The notes below the pieces were generated by a model, which was given only the letters and a program-made list of their open reading frames with translations, was not told where the DNA came from and made no database searches. 64,000 bases of DNA, taken from the NCBI RefSeq assembly GCF_004153685.1, contig NZ_SDQD01000002.1:1054001-1118000 (forward strand), in the 5' to 3' direction. Each line of letters opens with the position of its first letter. The stretch's first letter is position 1. Origin of the DNA: Pollutimonas harenae. GTDB lineage: Bacteria; Pseudomonadota; Gammaproteobacteria; Burkholderiales; Burkholderiaceae_B. Positions 17,491 to 27,870 of the stretch are shown in pieces. The position numbers and the translations under genes are program-made.

Positions 17491-17518
17491 TTGCGCGTCA
17501 TTAAAAAAAAGCTATAAT
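17491..17518 (+). promoter_or_regulatory. Promoter of tRNA-Leu
   Basis: A perfect -10 TATAAT (17513-17518) lies 16 bases after TTGCGC (17491-17496). Transcription would start about eight bases before the tRNA at 17534. The A-run in the spacer fits a strong constitutive sigma-70 promoter. Confidence 0.75.
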
Positions 17519-17533
17519 GCTTGGCTTACTTTA

Positions 17534-17618
17534 GCGAACGTGGCGGAATTGGTAGACGCACCAGATTTAGGTTCTGGCGCCGAGAGGTGTGAGAGTTCGA
17601 GTCTCTCCGTTCGCACCA
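17534..17618 (+). tRNA. tRNA-Leu, anticodon TAG
   Basis: 85 bases that fold into a class II tRNA. The acceptor GCGAACG pairs with CGTTCGC. The anticodon stem CCAGA/TCTGG encloses loop TTTAGGT with anticodon TAG. A variable arm is present, the T-arm contains GTTCGAGTC, and CCA is encoded. It reads CUN leucine codons. No integrase or attachment-site duplication is seen downstream; dapC starts 69 bases later. Confidence 0.97.
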
Positions 17619-17687
17619 CAACAATGCATGCTTGCCGGCATTGCAGCATGCCACACAGCCGGCTTGCTGCCCTACCTTGCGGCAAAC

Positions 17688-18884
17688 ATGAACCCCCGAC
17701 TCAGCGCACTGCACCCTTATCCTTTTGAAAAGTTAAGGCGGCTGCTCGCGCAGGCCGGGATGCCCCCAGCGGCACTTGCACCCATCAGCCTTTCCATAGG
17801 CGAACCCAAACACACTACGCCTGCATTGATTGCCCAAGCCATGCAGGACGCCATGGCGGGTTTGTCGGTTTATCCACCGACCAAGGGCGATGCCCTGCTG
17901 CGATCCACCATATCAGACTGGATCGCCAGACGCTATGGTATTGCTCCCCCAGACCCGGACACCCAAATACTGCCTGCACTCGGCTCGCGCGAGGCACTTT
18001 TTGCCTTCGCCCAGACGATCATCGATCCCACTGCCGACGCTGTCACTGTGTGCCCTAATCCGTTTTATCAAATTTACGAAGGTGCAAGCCTGCTGGCGGG
18101 CGCGCGTCCTTACTACATCAATGCGCAGGCCGAACTGAATTTCGGCTACGACTGGGCCTCGGTACCGGCCGAGGTATGGCACAAAACCCAGTTGCTGTTC
18201 GTATGCTCGCCCGGCAATCCAGCGGGCAACGTCATGTCTTTGCAAGAATGGCAAGCCTTGTTTGCCTTATCCGACGAGCATGGCTTTGTCATCGCCTCTG
18301 ACGAGTGCTATTCCGAAATCTATTTCGACGAAACCGACAAGCCCCTGGGTGGCCTGCAAGCTGCACAGCGTTTGGGCCGCAATGACTATCGTGGCCTGGT
18401 CTGCTTTTCCAGCCTGTCCAAGCGCTCCAATGTACCCGGCCTTCGATCGGGTTTTGTAGCCGGTGACGCCACGCTAATAGCCCAGTTCCTGCTGTATCGG
18501 ACCTATCATGGCAGTGCCATGAGCCCGGTGGTGTCGCAGGCCAGCATCGCAGCCTGGAATGACGAATCGCATGTCGTTGCCAACAGGCAGCTTTACCGTG
18601 AAAAATTTGAGGCGGTCCTGCCCATACTGGAACCCGTGCTGGGTGTCAGCCGGCCCGACGCCTCATTTTATTTATGGGCGCAAACACCCTGCTCCGATAC
18701 CGATTTTGTACGTGATCTGTATGGCGCCACTGGCGTCACAGCGTTACCAGGCAGCTTTCTGGCGCGCGAAGCCCATGGCGTCAATCCGGGCGCAAACCGC
18801 GTCCGCCTGGCGCTGGTTGCACCCAAACAGCAATGCGTCGAAGCAGCCCAGCGCATCGCTGATTTTGTGAATGCCAAATACTGA
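17688..18884 (+). CDS. dapC: Succinyldiaminopimelate transaminase DapC
   Basis: PLP-dependent aminotransferase of 398 residues converting N-succinyl-2-amino-6-ketopimelate to N-succinyl-LL-diaminopimelate in lysine and peptidoglycan synthesis. Visible motifs are SLSIGEPKHTTP near the N-terminus, VCSPGNPAGNVM, SDECYSEIYF, and the PLP lysine region CFSSLSKRSNVPGLRSGF. The ATG at 17688 (MNPRLSALHPYPFEKLR) fits the family N-terminus; the frame is open into the tRNA but that part cannot be protein. It is followed after 29 bases by dapD and then dapE, which fixes the otherwise generic aminotransferase as DapC. Confidence 0.9.
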   Translation: MNPRLSALHPYPFEKLRRLLAQAGMPPAALAPISLSIGEPKHTTPALIAQAMQDAMAGLSVYPPTKGDALLRSTISDWIARRYGIAPPDPDTQILPALGSREALFAFAQTIIDPTADAVTVCPNPFYQIYEGASLLAGARPYYINAQAELNFGYDWASVPAEVWHKTQLLFVCSPGNPAGNVMSLQEWQALFALSDEHGFVIASDECYSEIYFDETDKPLGGLQAAQRLGRNDYRGLVCFSSLSKRSNVPGLRSGFVAGDATLIAQFLLYRTYHGSAMSPVVSQASIAAWNDESHVVANRQLYREKFEAVLPILEPVLGVSRPDASFYLWAQTPCSDTDFVRDLYGATGVTALPGSFLAREAHGVNPGANRVRLALVAPKQQCVEAAQRIADFVNAKY

Positions 18885-18913
18885 AGCATTCTTAACCCTC
18901 ACTGAGCCCTTCT

Positions 18914-20871
<1,958 letters not shown>

Positions 20872-20891
20872 ACCCGCCTTCAGGAGCCGCT

Positions 20892-21788
20892 ATGCATCAC
20901 ATCGCCAGCAAAAAACTGCGCACGGTACGCGACTTGCTACGTTACACCGTCAGCCAGTTCAATGCGTCCCGGCTATCCTTCGGGCACGGTAGCGACAACG
21001 CCTGGGACGAAGCCGTCTATCTGCTGCTGCACAGCCTGCATCTGCCGCTCGATATGCTGGAACCCTTCCTCGATGCGCGCGTGCTGCCCGCCGAGCGCGA
21101 GCGCTATCTCAAACTGCTGGAACGGCGTATTACCGAGCACGTTCCCGCCGCCTATCTCACCGGCGAAGCCTGGCTGCAAGGCCACCGCTTTGTTGTCGAC
21201 CAGCGAGTCATCATTCCGCGTTCACCCATTTCAGAGCTGCTGGCCGACAGCCTGAGCCCCTGGATTGAAGATCCGGATGACGTTGATTTCGTCCTCGACC
21301 TGTGCACCGGCTCGGGCTGCCTGGCGGTGTTGTCGGCGCTGGCCTTTCCCAATGCGCAGGTCGATGCCGTCGACCTGTCAGAGCACGCCCTTGAAGTCGC
21401 CGATCAAAACATCGAGCTCTCGGGGCTGGACGGACGCATCACCACCCACTGCAGCGATCTCTTTGAACAACTGCCCGACTGCGAGTACAAGCTGATTGTC
21501 TGCAATCCACCTTACGTCAACAATCACTCCATGGAGCACCTGCCCCAGGAGTACCGCCACGAACCCACCATGGCGCTAGCCGGTGGTGACGATGGCATGG
21601 ACCTCATCCGCCGACTCTTGCAGCAGGCACCCGCCTTCATGACACCCGATGGTCTGCTGGTGCTCGAGATTGGCCATGAATACCAGAACTTCCTGGCCGC
21701 CTTTCCCAATCTCGATCCCATCTTGCTCAGTACCGAGAACACTGACGATCAAATACTGCTGCTCACCCGCGAGCAACTGGCTTCGTGA
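20892..21788 (+). CDS. prmB: Ribosomal protein uL3 N5-glutamine methyltransferase PrmB
   Basis: SAM-dependent methyltransferase of 298 residues that methylates a glutamine in ribosomal protein L3. The SAM-binding motif is VLDLCTGSGCLAVL (about residue 137), the catalytic NPPY motif is in CNPPYVNNHSM (about 204), and the N-terminal helical domain (TVRDLLRYTVSQFNASRLSFGHG) is the type seen in PrmB rather than the release-factor enzyme PrmC. A CAGGAG ribosome site precedes the ATG. It lies 20 bases after dapE and overlaps the next gene by 4 bases (GTGA). Confidence 0.92.
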   Translation: MHHIASKKLRTVRDLLRYTVSQFNASRLSFGHGSDNAWDEAVYLLLHSLHLPLDMLEPFLDARVLPAERERYLKLLERRITEHVPAAYLTGEAWLQGHRFVVDQRVIIPRSPISELLADSLSPWIEDPDDVDFVLDLCTGSGCLAVLSALAFPNAQVDAVDLSEHALEVADQNIELSGLDGRITTHCSDLFEQLPDCEYKLIVCNPPYVNNHSMEHLPQEYRHEPTMALAGGDDGMDLIRRLLQQAPAFMTPDGLLVLEIGHEYQNFLAAFPNLDPILLSTENTDDQILLLTREQLAS

Positions 21789-23719
21789 TCCGCGCTACTG
21801 GCCTGACCGTCAGGCGTGGCACCAAGGTACTGCTCGACAGCACTGATTTCGTCATCAACCCCGGAGAACGGGTTGGCATCGTTGGCAAAAATGGCGCCGG
21901 CAAATCCACTCTGTTTGCCGTGCTGCAAGGCCGGCTGGATGCCGACGCCGGCTCGCTGCTCATACCGCCGGGCTGGCGCATTGCCAGCGTCGATCAGGAA
22001 ATCAGCCACAACGAGCTGCCCGCCCGAGAATTCGTGATTGACGGCGACCGGCATTTGCGTGCCTTGCAGGCCGAACGAGCCGCCACACCCGACAGCGACG
22101 GCCACCGCATCGCCGAACTGGAATCAGCATTGGTCGAGGCCGATGCCTGGAGTGCGCCGTCACGCGCCGAACAACTGTTGGCTGGCCTGGGTTTTGCACC
22201 CGACCAGTGGATGAATCCCGTCAATAGCTTTTCGGGGGGCTGGCAGATGCGTCTGGCGCTTGCCCGCGCCCTGATGGCGCCGTCCGAACTATTGCTGCTG
22301 GATGAACCCACCAACCACCTCGATCTGGACGCCATGTTATGGCTGGAGCGCTGGCTGGCTGCCTACCAGGGCACTGTCCTGCTGATCTCGCACGACACCG
22401 AGTTTCTGGATTCCGTCGCCTCGGTGATTTTACATTTCGACCAGGCCAAGCTGCTGCGTTATCGCGGTGGATATGAAGACTTCCTGACTCAGCGCGCTGA
22501 GCGCCTGCGCCAGACTCGCCTGGCCTGGGACAGGCAAACCCGCGAAGCAGCCAGACTACAAAGCTTTATTGATCGCTTCAAGGCCAAAGCCACCAAAGCC
22601 AAGCAAGCCCAAAGCCGCGTCAAAGCACTGGCCCGCATGGAAACCCTGGCTCCCCTGCAGGCAGAATCGGGCATCGATATACGCATTCCCGAACCCACCA
22701 GCATGCCTGATCCCTTGCTGGTGCTGGACGATGTCTCGACCGGCTATGCCGGCGGCACCAGTCAGGCCCGCACTGTACTCAGTAATATCCAGCTGATGGT
22801 CAGAGGTGGAGCGCGCATAGGCGTGCTGGGCGTGAACGGCGCTGGTAAAAGCACCTTGATCAAGACACTGGCGGAAGAACTGCCCGTACTGGCTGGCGAA
22901 CGCCGTGCATCCAGGGGCCTGGAAATCGGCTATTTTGCCCAGCACCAGCTCGACATGCTCGATCCCGACGCCACCCCCTTGCAACACTTGGCGCGCCTGG
23001 CACCGCAAACTCGCGAACAAGAGCTGCGCAACTATCTGGGTGGCTTTGGCTTCAGCGGCGATACGGTCACCAGCAAGATCGCCCCCATGTCCGGCGGCGA
23101 AAAAGCACGCCTGGCGTTATCGCTCATCGTCTGGCAAAAACCCAATTTGCTGTTACTCGACGAACCCAGCAATCACCTGGATGTGGATACCCGCGAAGCA
23201 TTGGCCACGGCCCTGGCAGAGTTTGCCGGCAGCGTGCTGCTGGTATCCCACGACCGCCATCTGCTGCGCACTACGGTTGACAGCTTCTGGATTGTGGCCG
23301 ATGGCCGGGTGCAGGAGTTTGACGGTGATCTGGAAGACTATCGGGATTGGCTGAGCGCCCGCAGCGCCCAGGCGCGGTCCGAGGCTCGCAGCAATACTGA
23401 GCACGCCAACCAGGGCGATGCAATGGTTGATCGCAAGGCACAACGCCGCCAGGAGGCTGAGGAGCGGCAACGTCTTGCCGTACTGCGCAAGCCACTGGAT
23501 GCCAAGCTGAAGAAGGTAGATGCCGAGATGGAACGTGCCGGCCAGCGCTTGCAGGCCCTTGACGCGTTGATTGCCGACCCCGATTTCTATTCAGACGCGC
23601 GCCGTGATGAGCGTTTGAAGGTGCTGGAGGAGCATGGCGAGCTGAGCAAAAAGCATGGCCAGCTTGAAGAAGAGTGGCTGATGTTGCAGGAAGAGCTGGA
23701 AACGTTGACAGTGACTTAG
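21785..23719 (+). CDS. ABC-F family ATP-binding protein (YheS-like)
   Basis: Soluble duplicated ABC ATPase of 644 residues without membrane domains. Two nucleotide-binding domains are visible: first Walker A GKNGAGKST (about 35), signature SFSGGWQMR and Walker B LLLLDEPTNHLDLD; second Walker A GVNGAGKST (about 347), signature MSGGEKARLALS and LLLLDEPSNHLDVD. A charged inter-domain linker (about 235-290) and a basic, coiled C-terminal extension (about 540-644) fit the YheS/Uup group of ribosome-associated ABC-F proteins. Start is a GTG overlapping the prmB stop by 4 bases. The precise role (easing translation of difficult sequences or maintaining ribosomes) is inferred from the family. Confidence 0.88.
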   Translation: MIRATGLTVRRGTKVLLDSTDFVINPGERVGIVGKNGAGKSTLFAVLQGRLDADAGSLLIPPGWRIASVDQEISHNELPAREFVIDGDRHLRALQAERAATPDSDGHRIAELESALVEADAWSAPSRAEQLLAGLGFAPDQWMNPVNSFSGGWQMRLALARALMAPSELLLLDEPTNHLDLDAMLWLERWLAAYQGTVLLISHDTEFLDSVASVILHFDQAKLLRYRGGYEDFLTQRAERLRQTRLAWDRQTREAARLQSFIDRFKAKATKAKQAQSRVKALARMETLAPLQAESGIDIRIPEPTSMPDPLLVLDDVSTGYAGGTSQARTVLSNIQLMVRGGARIGVLGVNGAGKSTLIKTLAEELPVLAGERRASRGLEIGYFAQHQLDMLDPDATPLQHLARLAPQTREQELRNYLGGFGFSGDTVTSKIAPMSGGEKARLALSLIVWQKPNLLLLDEPSNHLDVDTREALATALAEFAGSVLLVSHDRHLLRTTVDSFWIVADGRVQEFDGDLEDYRDWLSARSAQARSEARSNTEHANQGDAMVDRKAQRRQEAEERQRLAVLRKPLDAKLKKVDAEMERAGQRLQALDALIADPDFYSDARRDERLKVLEEHGELSKKHGQLEEEWLMLQEELETLTVT

Positions 23720-23786
23720 CGGGGACTGCGGCTATTCTTAGCCGAATTAATATCAAACGTGAGCCTGACAGCAGAGCTGGTTTGCG

Positions 23787-24116
23787 TCAATCCACAATAA
23801 ATAACTTCGCCCCTTTTGGGGCGCGCGAACGATGCGCATCTATACCATCGGCAACTTGATAGCTCATGCCCGGTGTCAAAGTAAAGCTTCGGCCATCCTT
23901 CAAATCGGTATGCAACTCGCCTTCAAGGCATAGCAGTATGTGACCTTTTTCACACCAATGATCCGAAACATAGCCAGGGGTGTACTCAACCATGCGCACA
24001 CGAATGCTGCCGAATTTCTGCGTCTGCCAAAAAGCCTGGCCCGCTTCTGCAGAGTGTTGGGTACGTGGGATGCCAGACCAGTCGGTCGTCCCAAAGGGGA
24101 TGTTTTGCATATCCAT
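23787..24116 (-). CDS. Small single-domain cupin (DHCW-motif cupin fold protein)
   Basis: About 109 residues from the ATG at 24116 (a second in-frame ATG is at 24110); the frame is open further upstream but the added residues do not look homologous. The core reads VEYTPGYVSDHWCEKGHILLCLEGEL and ends GAKLFIVD, matching small cupins of unknown function with a conserved Asp-His-Trp-Cys cluster. His residues of the cupin motifs could bind a metal. No pathway is suggested by its neighbours (ABC-F on the opposite strand, uvrD upstream on the same strand). Confidence 0.75.
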   Translation of the reverse strand: MDMQNIPFGTTDWSGIPRTQHSAEAGQAFWQTQKFGSIRVRMVEYTPGYVSDHWCEKGHILLCLEGELHTDLKDGRSFTLTPGMSYQVADGIDAHRSRAPKGAKLFIVD

Positions 24117-24185
24117 TTTATTCACGCCTAACGATTCAGAAAGTGCATTCTCGACCACCTGGCAGAAATTGCTGAAGCATACCAA

Positions 24186-26471
24186 TCAGCCAGCCACGAT
24201 CTCCAGCTTGGCCACCCCCAACGCCAGGGTCTTCGTCCCGGCATCGCGGAACTGAATCTGCGCCTGGGCATCCTGCCCCAGACCGCTCAGCCCAATCACC
24301 GTGCCTTCGCCAAACTTTACATGGCGCACACCCGTACCTATCCGGAACTCCTGATTGCCCACCGTAACGCCCGTCGCCAGACCGCGCGGAGCACGTGGCG
24401 CCATGCTGCTGCCACCAGACTGATTGAACGTATTACCACGTCGAAACGCCCCGCTCCATGCATTTTGCTGCGCCTGCACAGGCGCCCTGCCTTCTCGGGG
24501 CGTCAGCCATTTGAGGTGTTCGTCGGGGATCTCGTCCAGGAAGCGTGAACGCATGGCGTAACGCGTTTGCCCATGCAGCATTCTGCTTTGTGCCAGCGTC
24601 AGGTACAGACGCTCACGCGCCCGCGTGATGGCCACGTACATCAGACGCCGTTCTTCCTCCAGTCCTGCCGCTTCCAGCAAACTGTTTTCATGCGGGAACA
24701 GCCCCTCTTCGACTCCAGTGATAAACACCGAATCAAACTCCAGCCCCTTGGCGGCATGCACCGTCATGAGCTGAACCGCATCCTGGCCCGCCTGGGCCTG
24801 GTTATCGCCCGCTTCAAGTGAAGCGTGGGTCAGGAATGCCGCCAGTGGCGACATGGCGGCCATGGCTTCGGATGCCTCTGCATTCAGGCTAGCCGCTGCA
24901 AGCGCGTCTTCGGGAATGCGTCCGGCCGGCAAACCCTCAAAGTTGGCCTCGGCCACAAAAGCCGCTGCTGCGTTGACCAGTTCCTGCAGGTTTTCGAGCC
25001 GGTCGGCGCCTTCACGATCACTTTGATAATGCGTCAGCAGACCACTGTGATGTACCACGTGCTCAATGAGTTCAGGCAAAGGCAATACTTGTGCCTCGTG
25101 GGCCATCTGCTGGATCAGTTCGGCGAAACGAGCCAGGTTATTGCCGCCTTTGCCCGACATTGACGGTACCGCGCGGAACAGGCTCTCGCCCTGCTGTCGG
25201 GCCACATCGGCCAGCTGTTCCAAGGTGCGTGCGCCTATGCCCCGCGTCGGAAAATTAACCACCCGCAGCCACGAAGTGTCGTCGTGCGGATTGTCCATCA
25301 GTCTTAAATAAGCCAGGGCATGCTTGACTTCCTGCCGCTCGAAAAAGCGCAGCCCGCCGTACACCTTGTAAGGTATACCAGCCGAAAACAAGGCATGCTC
25401 GATAATGCGCGACTGGGCATTGCTGCGATACAGGACGGCAATTTCGCGACGCAGGCGGCCGTCGTTGATCAAGGCCTTGGTTTCGTCAATAATCCACTGC
25501 GCCTCGAGCAGGTCGGAAGCCTGTTCGATAACGCGTACCGGCTCCCCCTCACCTTGCTCGGTCCACAGGTTCTTGCCCAGCCTTGCGCTGTTGTGCGCGA
25601 TGAGGGCGTTGGCCGAATCCAGAATATGACCGTAGGAACGATAGTTTTGCTCGAGACGTATGACATTGCCTTTCGCATAGTCACGCTCGAAGTCAGCCAT
25701 ATTGCCCACGTTCGCACCCCTGAAGGCGTAGATGGACTGGTCATCGTCGCCCACGGCAAACATATGGGCACCACCGCCCGCCAGCAAGATCAGCCAGCGG
25801 TATTGCAACATGTTGGTGTCTTGAAACTCGTCGACAAGAATATGCTGGAAACGACGCTGGTAATGCTCGCGTATGGGTGCATTGCGCTGCAGCAGTTCGT
25901 AGGCGCGCAGCAACAGCTCGGCAAAGTCGACTACGCCCTCGCGTTCGCACTGATCCTGGTATAGCTGATAAATATCGACGAGCCGGCGCCTGTGCGCATC
26001 CCAGACCTCGACATCGGCGGGCCGCAAGCCATCTTCCTTGGCTCCGTTGATAAAACGCTGCACGTCGCGTGGCGGAAACTTGTCGTCATCAATGCCGGCA
26101 CCCTTGATCAGGCGCTTGATGGCTGCAAGCTGATCGGCGCTGTCCAGAATTTGAAAGGTTTGCGGCAAACCCGCGTCGCGATGATGAGCACGCAACAGAC
26201 GATTGCACAAACCATGGAATGTTCCTACCCACATGCCTCGCGTATTGATGGGCAGCAAGGCAGAAAGGCGCGTGAGCATTTCACGCGCCGACTTGTTGGT
26301 GAAGGTAACCGCCATCAGCCCAAAAGGGCTGGCCTGGCTGGTTTGTATCAGCCAGGCCATGCGTGTGGTCAGGACCCGGGTTTTTCCGCTACCCGCGCCG
26401 GCCAGAACCAGCGCGTGGGCGGGAGGGAGAGTGACAGCAGCTTGTTGTTGCGGATTAAGGCTGTCTATCAT
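24186..26471 (-). CDS. uvrD: UvrD/Rep-family DNA helicase (UvrD type)
   Basis: Superfamily 1A 3'-5' helicase of 761 residues acting in excision and mismatch repair and in clearing DNA-bound proteins. Motifs in order are Q-motif SLNPQQQAAV, Walker A AGAGSGKTRVL (about 30), TFTNKSAREM, DEFQDTN (Walker B), GDDDQSIYAFRGA, EQNYRS, and VAITRARERLYL of motif VI. The C-terminus (VRHVKFGEGTVIGL) is the Tudor-like domain of UvrD/PcrA that contacts RNA polymerase, which favours UvrD over Rep. The start ATG at 26471 overlaps the desaturase stop (ATGA), so the two genes are coupled although functionally unrelated. Confidence 0.93.
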   Translation of the reverse strand: MIDSLNPQQQAAVTLPPAHALVLAGAGSGKTRVLTTRMAWLIQTSQASPFGLMAVTFTNKSAREMLTRLSALLPINTRGMWVGTFHGLCNRLLRAHHRDAGLPQTFQILDSADQLAAIKRLIKGAGIDDDKFPPRDVQRFINGAKEDGLRPADVEVWDAHRRRLVDIYQLYQDQCEREGVVDFAELLLRAYELLQRNAPIREHYQRRFQHILVDEFQDTNMLQYRWLILLAGGGAHMFAVGDDDQSIYAFRGANVGNMADFERDYAKGNVIRLEQNYRSYGHILDSANALIAHNSARLGKNLWTEQGEGEPVRVIEQASDLLEAQWIIDETKALINDGRLRREIAVLYRSNAQSRIIEHALFSAGIPYKVYGGLRFFERQEVKHALAYLRLMDNPHDDTSWLRVVNFPTRGIGARTLEQLADVARQQGESLFRAVPSMSGKGGNNLARFAELIQQMAHEAQVLPLPELIEHVVHHSGLLTHYQSDREGADRLENLQELVNAAAAFVAEANFEGLPAGRIPEDALAAASLNAEASEAMAAMSPLAAFLTHASLEAGDNQAQAGQDAVQLMTVHAAKGLEFDSVFITGVEEGLFPHENSLLEAAGLEEERRLMYVAITRARERLYLTLAQSRMLHGQTRYAMRSRFLDEIPDEHLKWLTPREGRAPVQAQQNAWSGAFRRGNTFNQSGGSSMAPRAPRGLATGVTVGNQEFRIGTGVRHVKFGEGTVIGLSGLGQDAQAQIQFRDAGTKTLALGVAKLEIVAG

Positions 26472-27676
26472 GCCGCGTAGCGGCGCAACCGGTAAGCAAA
26501 CTGCTCTAGCCCTTCGATGCCGCTTTGCTGAGCGCGCTGGCACCAGGCTTGCAGGTCGGCCAAGAGCTGTTCACTGCTGGAGCTGGAGCTTTCCCACAGA
26601 CGGACGAGCTCGCGTCGCATTTGCACCAGGGTGGACAGTGACTGGTTTTGAGCCAGGACGGTGTCGACCTGTTCGCGCTGTGCGGGCTCAAGGGCGTCGT
26701 CAGAGCTGGTGATCCAGTCTTTGCAACGGCTGAGCAGCGTCCAGTTGCAATCGGGGTTGCCTTCTTTGCGCGTCAGCTTGAGCTTGTTGAGCTCTTCGCC
26801 GGCCGCTTTTTTAACCAGATCGGTATAGCGGGCCAGGATTTCGTAGCGATGGGTGATGACGCCTTGCAAAGTGCTGGCGTCGGCCACAGCCTTGGGCGCC
26901 TCGAGTTTGAGCTTAGGTGCCCGTTTTTTTACCGTGGCCAGCCCAAAAAAGCTTAGTACCGAGATATAGCACCAGCCCAGATCGAACTCGTACCATTTGG
27001 TCGAAAACTTGGCTGACGTACCATAGGCGTGGTGATTGTTATGCAGCTCTTCACCGCCAATGATAATGCCCCAGGGCGACACATTGGTACTGGTATCGGG
27101 ACTGGCAAAGTTGCGATAGCCCCAGGCATGCCCGATGCCGTTGACGACCCCTGCAGCCCAGAAGGGAATCCATGCCATTTGTATGGCCCATACGGTAACG
27201 CCCAGTACGCCGAACAGAGCCACGTCGATACCCAGCATGATCAGGATACCCAGCAGGCTGCGCTTGGTATACAGATTGCGCTCGAGCCAGTCGTCGGGGG
27301 TGCCGTGACCAAAGCGCTTCAGGGTTTCGGGATTAGTAGCTTCTTCGCGATACAGTTCTGCACCACGGAAAAACACTTTGCCCAGGCCAAATACCACTGG
27401 CGAGTGCGGATCACCTTCTTTTTCGCATTTGGCGTGGTGCTTGCGGTGAATAGCCACCCACTCTTTGGTGACCATACCGGTGGTCAGCCAAAGCCAGAAC
27501 CGGAAAAAATGCATGACGGCGGGATGCAGGTCGAGCCCGCGATGCGCCTGGCTGCGATGCAGGAAGACGGTTACGCCAACAATGGTGATGTGGGTAAGCA
27601 CCAGAGCGACCAGTGCAACTTGCCACCACGAATACTGGAGCAGGCCGCCTTTAAGAAAATTGAGTATTTGGTCCAT
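26468..27676 (-). CDS. Membrane fatty acid (acyl-lipid or acyl-CoA) desaturase
   Basis: Di-iron membrane desaturase of 402 residues that inserts a cis double bond into long acyl chains using O2. Three histidine boxes are present: HRSQAH (about 41), HRKHH (about 78) and HNNHH (about 217). Hydrophobic segments flank them (WWQVALVALVLTHITIVGVTVFL; LLGILIMLGIDVALFGVLGV). The catalytic domain ends near residue 260; the remaining 140 residues are charged, helical and cytosolic, with a Ser-rich patch (about residue 362), and are of unknown role. The class matches delta-9 desaturases of Pseudomonas. An FNR-like box lies 83 bases upstream of the start. Confidence 0.9.
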   Translation of the reverse strand: MDQILNFLKGGLLQYSWWQVALVALVLTHITIVGVTVFLHRSQAHRGLDLHPAVMHFFRFWLWLTTGMVTKEWVAIHRKHHAKCEKEGDPHSPVVFGLGKVFFRGAELYREEATNPETLKRFGHGTPDDWLERNLYTKRSLLGILIMLGIDVALFGVLGVTVWAIQMAWIPFWAAGVVNGIGHAWGYRNFASPDTSTNVSPWGIIIGGEELHNNHHAYGTSAKFSTKWYEFDLGWCYISVLSFFGLATVKKRAPKLKLEAPKAVADASTLQGVITHRYEILARYTDLVKKAAGEELNKLKLTRKEGNPDCNWTLLSRCKDWITSSDDALEPAQREQVDTVLAQNQSLSTLVQMRRELVRLWESSSSSSEQLLADLQAWCQRAQQSGIEGLEQFAYRLRRYAA

Positions 27677-27758
27677 AAACCTGTAAAGGCCTCGTGTTAG
27701 AACAACAAAAAGTGTAGCTCACTTGTCAGCTATATGACAGCAGAATTGCAAAATAGTT

Positions 27759-27772
27759 TTGAGCTAGATCAA
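27759..27772. promoter_or_regulatory. FNR/ANR-like box upstream of the desaturase gene
   Basis: TTGAGCTAGATCAA matches the FNR consensus TTGAT-N4-ATCAA at all but one defined position and is nearly symmetric. It lies 83-96 bases before the desaturase start codon on the minus strand. Oxygen-dependent regulation of an oxygen-requiring desaturase would make physiological sense, but binding is untested. Confidence 0.5.
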
Positions 27773-27870
27773 GGAATTAGAAGCCAATCAGGCTCCTTCC
27801 TTCCCTCGACAAACGGAACATAAAAGCCAATATATCGCTCTTAAGAAGCGAGTGCTCGAAAAACCCTATT

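Noticed and set aside
17534-17690. tRNA-Leu as an integration site
   Set aside because: No repeat of the tRNA 3' end, integrase or foreign genes follow; dapC starts immediately downstream.
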